Part shown: positions 59,820-64,000 of the stretch, piece after piece
How the letters are laid out: every line of letters starts with the position of its first letter
Position numbering within the stretch: the stretch's first letter is position 1
Source of the DNA: Butyrivibrio fibrisolvens 16/4
GTDB taxonomy: Bacteria; Bacillota; Clostridia; Lachnospirales; Lachnospiraceae
Length of the DNA: 64,000 nucleotides
Assembly (NCBI GenBank): GCA_000209815.1
Contig: FP929036.1
Span: 1,807,906-1,871,905, forward strand
Direction: 5' to 3'
Notes under the pieces: model-generated
The model's input: the letters and a program-made list of their open reading frames with translations, nothing else
What the model was told of the DNA's origin: nothing
The model's database searches: none
Program-made: the position numbers and the translations under genes

Positions 59820-61350
59820 TTATCTCTTCATCTTTGGATCGAAAGCATCACGAAGGCCGTCACCAATAAAGTTAAATGCAAGTACTGTAAGGAGAATAAG
59901 AATACCAGCTGGGATCCATACGAATAAGTAGTTTGTCATAACGTAAGAATCATTAACTGCATTGATAATATTTCCCCAAGAAGCTGCTGGGTACTTAACA
60001 CCAAGTCCAAGGAATGAAAGTGTAGACTCAGCAAGGATAACTGAACCAATATCCATTGATGCAAATACAACAAGCTGAGGAATAACATTAGGGATAAGGT
60101 GCTTAAATACACGTCTCTTAACACTAATACCGCATGCTTCACAAGCTGTCATAAATTCCTGCTCTCTGAGGGATAAAATTTGTCCTCTGATGATACGAGC
60201 AATACCAACCCATCCGATGAGACCCATAAGGATACACAGATAGAAAATACGCACACCAGCTCCTACCTTGTAAAAGTCCATGATTGAACCGATGATAAGG
60301 TAAAGTGGCATTGAAGGTACACAGTAAATGATATCTACAAGTCTCATAAGAAGTGTATCTACCCAACCTCCAAAATAACCAGCGAAACCACCTACGATAA
60401 TACCAAGGAAGAGCTCGATTGCTACTACTACGAAACCGATAAGAAGAGAAATACGACCACCATACATAAGACGAGCAAGAAGGTCCATTCCGTTTGCATC
60501 AGTACCAACCCAGTGTTTTGAAGAAGGACGTTCGAACTGATTAATAACGCTTGTATTCTTATATTTAGTAATCTCATACTGACCATTTGTATTTGCTACC
60601 TGATATTCCTCATCATTAAAATCAAATGATTCAGCATTATCAGCGATTGCTTTAACAACTGCCTCTCTGAAATCAATAGTAATAGAAACACCATTTTCTA
60701 CAGCATTGATACTGTATGATGTTACATAAGCTACATCTTCGCCTGAAGCATTTCTAACCATTGTACCAGAGCCATGCTCCTCTACTGTGTATGACTCACC
60801 ATTATAGTCAAAGCTTGTTTCGTCATTAGCTCTTGCAGCAACCATAGCAGCTGTAAGACCAGACTCTACTAAACCACCTTCTGGAGCATAAGCCTGAAGC
60901 TTGCATACGTAAGCAAGGCTCTCGCTTCCATCAGCACTGGCAATTTCAAATATATCATTATTTAACTCATTAAGAGCAAATGTAGAACCATCACGAGTCT
61001 CGATTGTAGGCTCTTTTTAACAAGTGCACGGATAAGTTTTGAGCTGATATCCTTTGGAAGCTCAACACCGTCATTTGCAAAAACTTGGTACTCAGTAATC
61101 TCTGTTGCACCAGCATAATCCTTTTTCATCTCCTCAGATGTGTAAAAAACCTCACTCTGAGAATAAGGAACAACAACACCACCTAAAAAGGCAAATAAAA
61201 CATACAAATAATAATAACAAGACCTGTAATTGCAAGCTTGTTTCTAAAGAAACGCTTTGCAACCATCATTCCAGGAGAAAGTACCTGAACGCGGTTAGCA
61301 TCATCAAGCGCAAGCTCTTCGCTATTATTTACATTCTTTTCTTCACTCAC
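59820..61350 (-). CDS. oppC: oligopeptide ABC permease OppC with large insert, two frameshifts
   Basis: Inner-membrane permease. The N-terminus (MSEEKNVNNSEELAL, GTG start at 61350 with GGAGG) and first helix lead into a roughly 200-residue extracytoplasmic insert, then the usual permease core of about 290 residues (GTDANGMDLLARLMYGGRIS, EAA loop EQEFMTACEACGISVKRRVF). The insert has a repeated FDYNGESYTVEE / FDFNDEEYQVAN-like motif. Breaks occur at the T5 run 61014-61018 (one A missing, repair VKKEPTIETRDGSTFALNEL) and the A4 run 61197-61200 (repair CMFLFAFLGGVVVPYSQ). The restored length is about 510 residues. Confidence 0.9.
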
Positions 61351-61363
61351 GTTACTTTCCTCC

Positions 61364-62353
61364 TTAATTTACTCTTACTCGTGGGTCAACTACTGCATAA
61401 AGAATATCTGCAATAAGGTTACCCAAAAGAATAAGCATTGCAAAGAATAACATATAGAACATTACAAAAGGAATATCACCCTGAATAATGCACTGATATG
61501 ATGTATATCCAATTCCTGGAATCTGGAACAATGTCTCAGTAATCATAGCACCACCAAAAAGACCTGGAAGTGTACCACCAAGTAAAGTGATGATAGGAAT
61601 AAGAATGTTTCTAAATGCGTGATAATTTACAACTCTGCTTTCAGGAAGACCCTTAGCACGAGCTGTACGAATATAATCTGCATTAAGTACCTCAAGCATA
61701 TTTGTACGTGTGTAACGCATTAATGAACCTACTGAAACAATAGTAAGTGTAATAGCTGGAAGCACAAGATGATAAGCCATATCAAGAATCTTTCCACTGG
61801 TAGAAAGGTTCATATAATTACGACCTACAATACCATATAAATCAAAAATATTAAGCTTTACTGCAAAAATCCACTTAAGAACAGTTGCAAAGAAAAAGCT
61901 TGGGAGCGAAATACCAATAAGTGCAAATACAGTAATGGCATAATCTGCCCCTGAATACTGTTTTCTTGCTGCTATAACACCAAGAGGAATTGCAATACAA
62001 ATCTCAAGGATAAATGAAGCAAGTGAAAGTGCAAATGAATACCAAATTACACTAGAAAACTTCTCAAGTACTGGCATATTGAAGTACCAGCTATCACCAA
62101 AATCACGCTGAGTGATAAGCTTAACAAACCACTTAAGATACCCCTGTACAATACCTACATCAAGACCATAGGCTGCATTTAATTGATCGAGCCACTCCTG
62201 ATAGCTCTTTGCTCCTGGCTTCTGTGAAAGAGCCATAGCTTTCTGTTCTACGAAGGATGTAGGCATGCATCTCATGATTGCATAGATAATCATCGATACG
62301 AAGAACAAGATAACGATTGATAATAATAATCGTCTGATCACAAATTTCTTCAT
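61364..62353 (-). CDS. oppB: oligopeptide ABC permease OppB
   Basis: 329-residue permease with six membrane helices: MKKFVIRRLLLSIVILFFVS at the start, then the EAA loop region NMLEVLNADYIRTARAKGLP and a periplasmic N-terminal loop. It pairs with OppC to form the channel. A 226-base gap separates it from oppA, containing a hairpin. Confidence 0.95.
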   Translation of the reverse strand: MKKFVIRRLLLSIVILFFVSMIIYAIMRCMPTSFVEQKAMALSQKPGAKSYQEWLDQLNAAYGLDVGIVQGYLKWFVKLITQRDFGDSWYFNMPVLEKFSSVIWYSFALSLASFILEICIAIPLGVIAARKQYSGADYAITVFALIGISLPSFFFATVLKWIFAVKLNIFDLYGIVGRNYMNLSTSGKILDMAYHLVLPAITLTIVSVGSLMRYTRTNMLEVLNADYIRTARAKGLPESRVVNYHAFRNILIPIITLLGGTLPGLFGGAMITETLFQIPGIGYTSYQCIIQGDIPFVMFYMLFFAMLILLGNLIADILYAVVDPRVRVN

Positions 62354-62530
62354 GACACTAAAATTCCTTTCTTTATTATTCCCCTTTATTTCATAAATAA
62401 AGATATTTTATGGTGAGACAAATAAAGGACTAATGCCCTTTACCAAATTCAATAACCCATCCCATCATAAAATACCTTTATTTTCATATATTTATTAAAG
62501 GTAGTTTTAATCTAAAAAATAAGCAAAATA

Positions 62531-62564
62531 TTTCCTAGGGCTATTATACACAAGCCCTAGGAAA
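62531..62564 (-). terminator. intercistronic hairpin after oppA
   Basis: TTTCCTAGGGCT pairs with AGCCCTAGGAAA (12 bp), with a 10-base loop and AT-rich DNA after it but no long T run. It may partly terminate or protect the oppA transcript, giving more binding protein than permease. The remaining gap 62354-62530 has a weak TACCTTTA/TAAAGGTA hairpin and no gene. Confidence 0.6.
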
Positions 62565-62579
62565 TAAAGAAGACCTAAA

Positions 62580-64000
62580 TTAATTCATCTCAAGTGTAGC
62601 AAGATCATCCATCCAAATCCAGAATGGTGTTGGATCCTTTACAAGAGAATCAATATTAACTCTCTCTGATGAGTAAAGAACTGCATTCTGTCTCTGGTAT
62701 GTAGGAATTTCTACAGCATAATCTACGATGTAATCAAGACATTCCTTATAAACAGCCTTTCTGTAAGACTGATCTTCACTAGTTCTAGCATCCTCAATAA
62801 GAGCATCGAGCTCTGGCTCGTTTACTTCATAGTGAGTAGTACCACCCTTGCTGTGGTATACCTGATACATATCAGGATCTGGAGTAGCACCCCAAGCTGC
62901 ACACCAGATTTCTGCAGTCTTTGCATTAAGAGCATCCCAAAGTACTGAAGAATCTGAAAGGTCATTAATTACGAGTTCGAAACCAATCTTTGCAAGTGAC
63001 TCCTTAGCACCTGTAAGAATACCAAATGCTGGGTGGTCACCATTTCCACCACCTGGAATCATAGCTTCGTATGAAAGCTTTGCGCCAGCAGGAGCTGCTG
63101 TAAGCTTACCATCTGTAACTGTATAACCAGCTGCCTCAAAGTAACCAAGTGCTGCATTAAGAGCTGCTTCGTACTTCTCGTCATCTGACATACCGTCAGT
63201 GTAGATTGGATCACCATTTACATCCTTAGAGAATGCAATTTCGTAATCTGGATCAGACTTCTGTGGAGCTGCCCATGATGAATTTGAAATAGGATACTGA
63301 ATTACTTCAGCAGCATCTCCATAGTATGAATCAATAACTACATCACGGTATGCAGCAACAACTGTTGCGATAGCCTTACGAAGGTTCTTAGATTCCTCTG
63401 AACCCTGGTCATTACCAACCTTAACATTCTTTGCACACATACCGATGTAACCATAACCAAGGTTATCAGCAAGTGTAGCTGTAAGAACATCACCAGCAAG
63501 CTCTCCATTAGAGTTCTCACCAGAAATCTGCTCTGCTGCTGCCTTAGACATTGAAGGCTCAGCTAAATCGATTGTTCCCTGAAGTACACCTGGAATCTTA
63601 TCAGCTTCCTGTGTCTCCTTGAACTGAAGATACTTAATCTTTGGAGCACCAAGGAAATAATTTTCGTTTGCCTCAAGATAAGCAATCTTGTTCTTGTACT
63701 CTACGAACTTGTAAGGACCAGCACCAAGTGGCTGTGTTGTCTTTGAACGAATAAGTGAAAGATCGTTCTTAGGGAAACCGAACTTGTTGTTATCATAATC
63801 ATAAAGTGACTTATCACCATAGTAGTGCATTGGAGCGATTGCTGTACCAAGCTTCTCAATAGCTGGAGCTGAGAACTCTTCTACAGTAATCTGCATTGAG
63901 TAATCACCAGTCTTAACAATACCCTCGATGTGGTCTGCAGACTCACCAGTCTCAACACCTGTTGTAGACATTGCTACTACATCTGCTGGGAATGAATCAG
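62580..64000 (-). CDS. oppA: oligopeptide-binding protein OppA, partial
   Basis: Family 5 extracellular solute-binding lipoprotein, seen from its C-terminus. The last 470 or so residues are visible and the frame stays open to the window edge (SFPADVVAMSTTGVETGESA). Motifs: QPLGAGPYKFVEYKNKIAYL with YFLGAPKIKYLQF, and DPDMYQVYHSKGGTTHYEV near the end. The signal peptide and lipobox are beyond the window. Confidence 0.94.
   Translation of the reverse strand, partial: DSFPADVVAMSTTGVETGESADHIEGIVKTGDYSMQITVEEFSAPAIEKLGTAIAPMHYYGDKSLYDYDNNKFGFPKNDLSLIRSKTTQPLGAGPYKFVEYKNKIAYLEANENYFLGAPKIKYLQFKETQEADKIPGVLQGTIDLAEPSMSKAAAEQISGENSNGELAGDVLTATLADNLGYGYIGMCAKNVKVGNDQGSEESKNLRKAIATVVAAYRDVVIDSYYGDAAEVIQYPISNSSWAAPQKSDPDYEIAFSKDVNGDPIYTDGMSDDEKYEAALNAALGYFEAAGYTVTDGKLTAAPAGAKLSYEAMIPGGGNGDHPAFGILTGAKESLAKIGFELVINDLSDSSVLWDALNAKTAEIWCAAWGATPDPDMYQVYHSKGGTTHYEVNEPELDALIEDARTSEDQSYRKAVYKECLDYIVDYAVEIPTYQRQNAVLYSSERVNIDSLVKDPTPFWIWMDDLATLEMN

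Overview
The window looks like a chromosomal segment of a low-GC, strictly anaerobic Gram-positive bacterium of the Lachnospiraceae, probably near Butyrivibrio/Pseudobutyrivibrio. This is inferred from protein styles and gene order: phoH next to a 7TM-HD gene, rimM-trmD-rplS-lepB-rbgA-rnhB with FliK- and FlhB-like genes, Rex, the oxygen-sensitive class III ribonucleotide reductase NrdDG, and an Mbeg1-like hydrolase. It is mostly housekeeping DNA. I saw no insertion sequence, prophage, CRISPR array, rRNA or tRNA. Almost every gene is on the minus strand; only a metallophosphoesterase, an HxlR regulator and a LacI regulator are on the plus strand.

Layout (transcription runs right to left unless noted). 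1-3391: pdp, phoH and a membrane gene (PgpH-like), with rlmH upstream. 3633-9195: a zinc-ribbon/TPR membrane protein, fhs and ftsK. 9303-18549: glgA, yebC, a CBS-domain protein, a coiled-coil protein, rex (with a Rex-type operator on a consensus promoter), an ABC-F ATPase, pnp and rpsO. 18697-26926: a DUF4340 protein, purA, degV, groESL (CIRCE), an Mbeg1-like hydrolase, a DUF308 membrane protein, a CPBP protease and an HAD phosphatase. 26923-34259: parC, parE, dut, nrdG and nrdD, with NrdR-like boxes upstream of nrdD. 34459-38766: a redox-flavoured stretch with flavodoxin, metallophosphoesterase, C_GCAxxG_C_C protein, membrane 4Fe-4S protein, ferredoxin, HxlR regulator, MIF-like tautomerase and gamma carbonic anhydrase. 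38876-43411: a sucrose module (hydrolase, PTS transporter, divergent LacI regulator, three matching operators). 43420-48709: fused spermidine synthase, msrA, gpsA, plsY and der. 48731-57682: DUF512 radical-SAM protein, yraN, FlhB-like and FliK-like proteins, rnhB, two signal peptidases around rbgA, rplS, trmD, rimM and a small membrane protein. 57685-64000: an oligopeptide ABC transporter cut by the window edge.

The dominant anomaly is not biological novelty but sequence quality. I count 23 places, in 21 genes, where one missing A or T in a short homopolymer breaks an otherwise normal reading frame. The broken genes include rpsO, purA, ftsK, nrdD, phoH, rbgA and both lepB genes. Adding one base each time restores a family-typical protein. 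This points to uncorrected homopolymer deletions in the assembly, not to decay. Coordinates below give the restored extent of each broken gene, and I state where the break is.

The genuinely interesting features are regulatory or structural: a hairpin that overlaps the groESL promoter, long imperfect hairpins between rpsO and pnp and between plsY and gpsA, NrdR, Rex and LacI operators, an OppC with a large inserted extracytoplasmic domain, and a small iron-sulfur electron-transfer cluster. I found no convincing new defence or mobile system.
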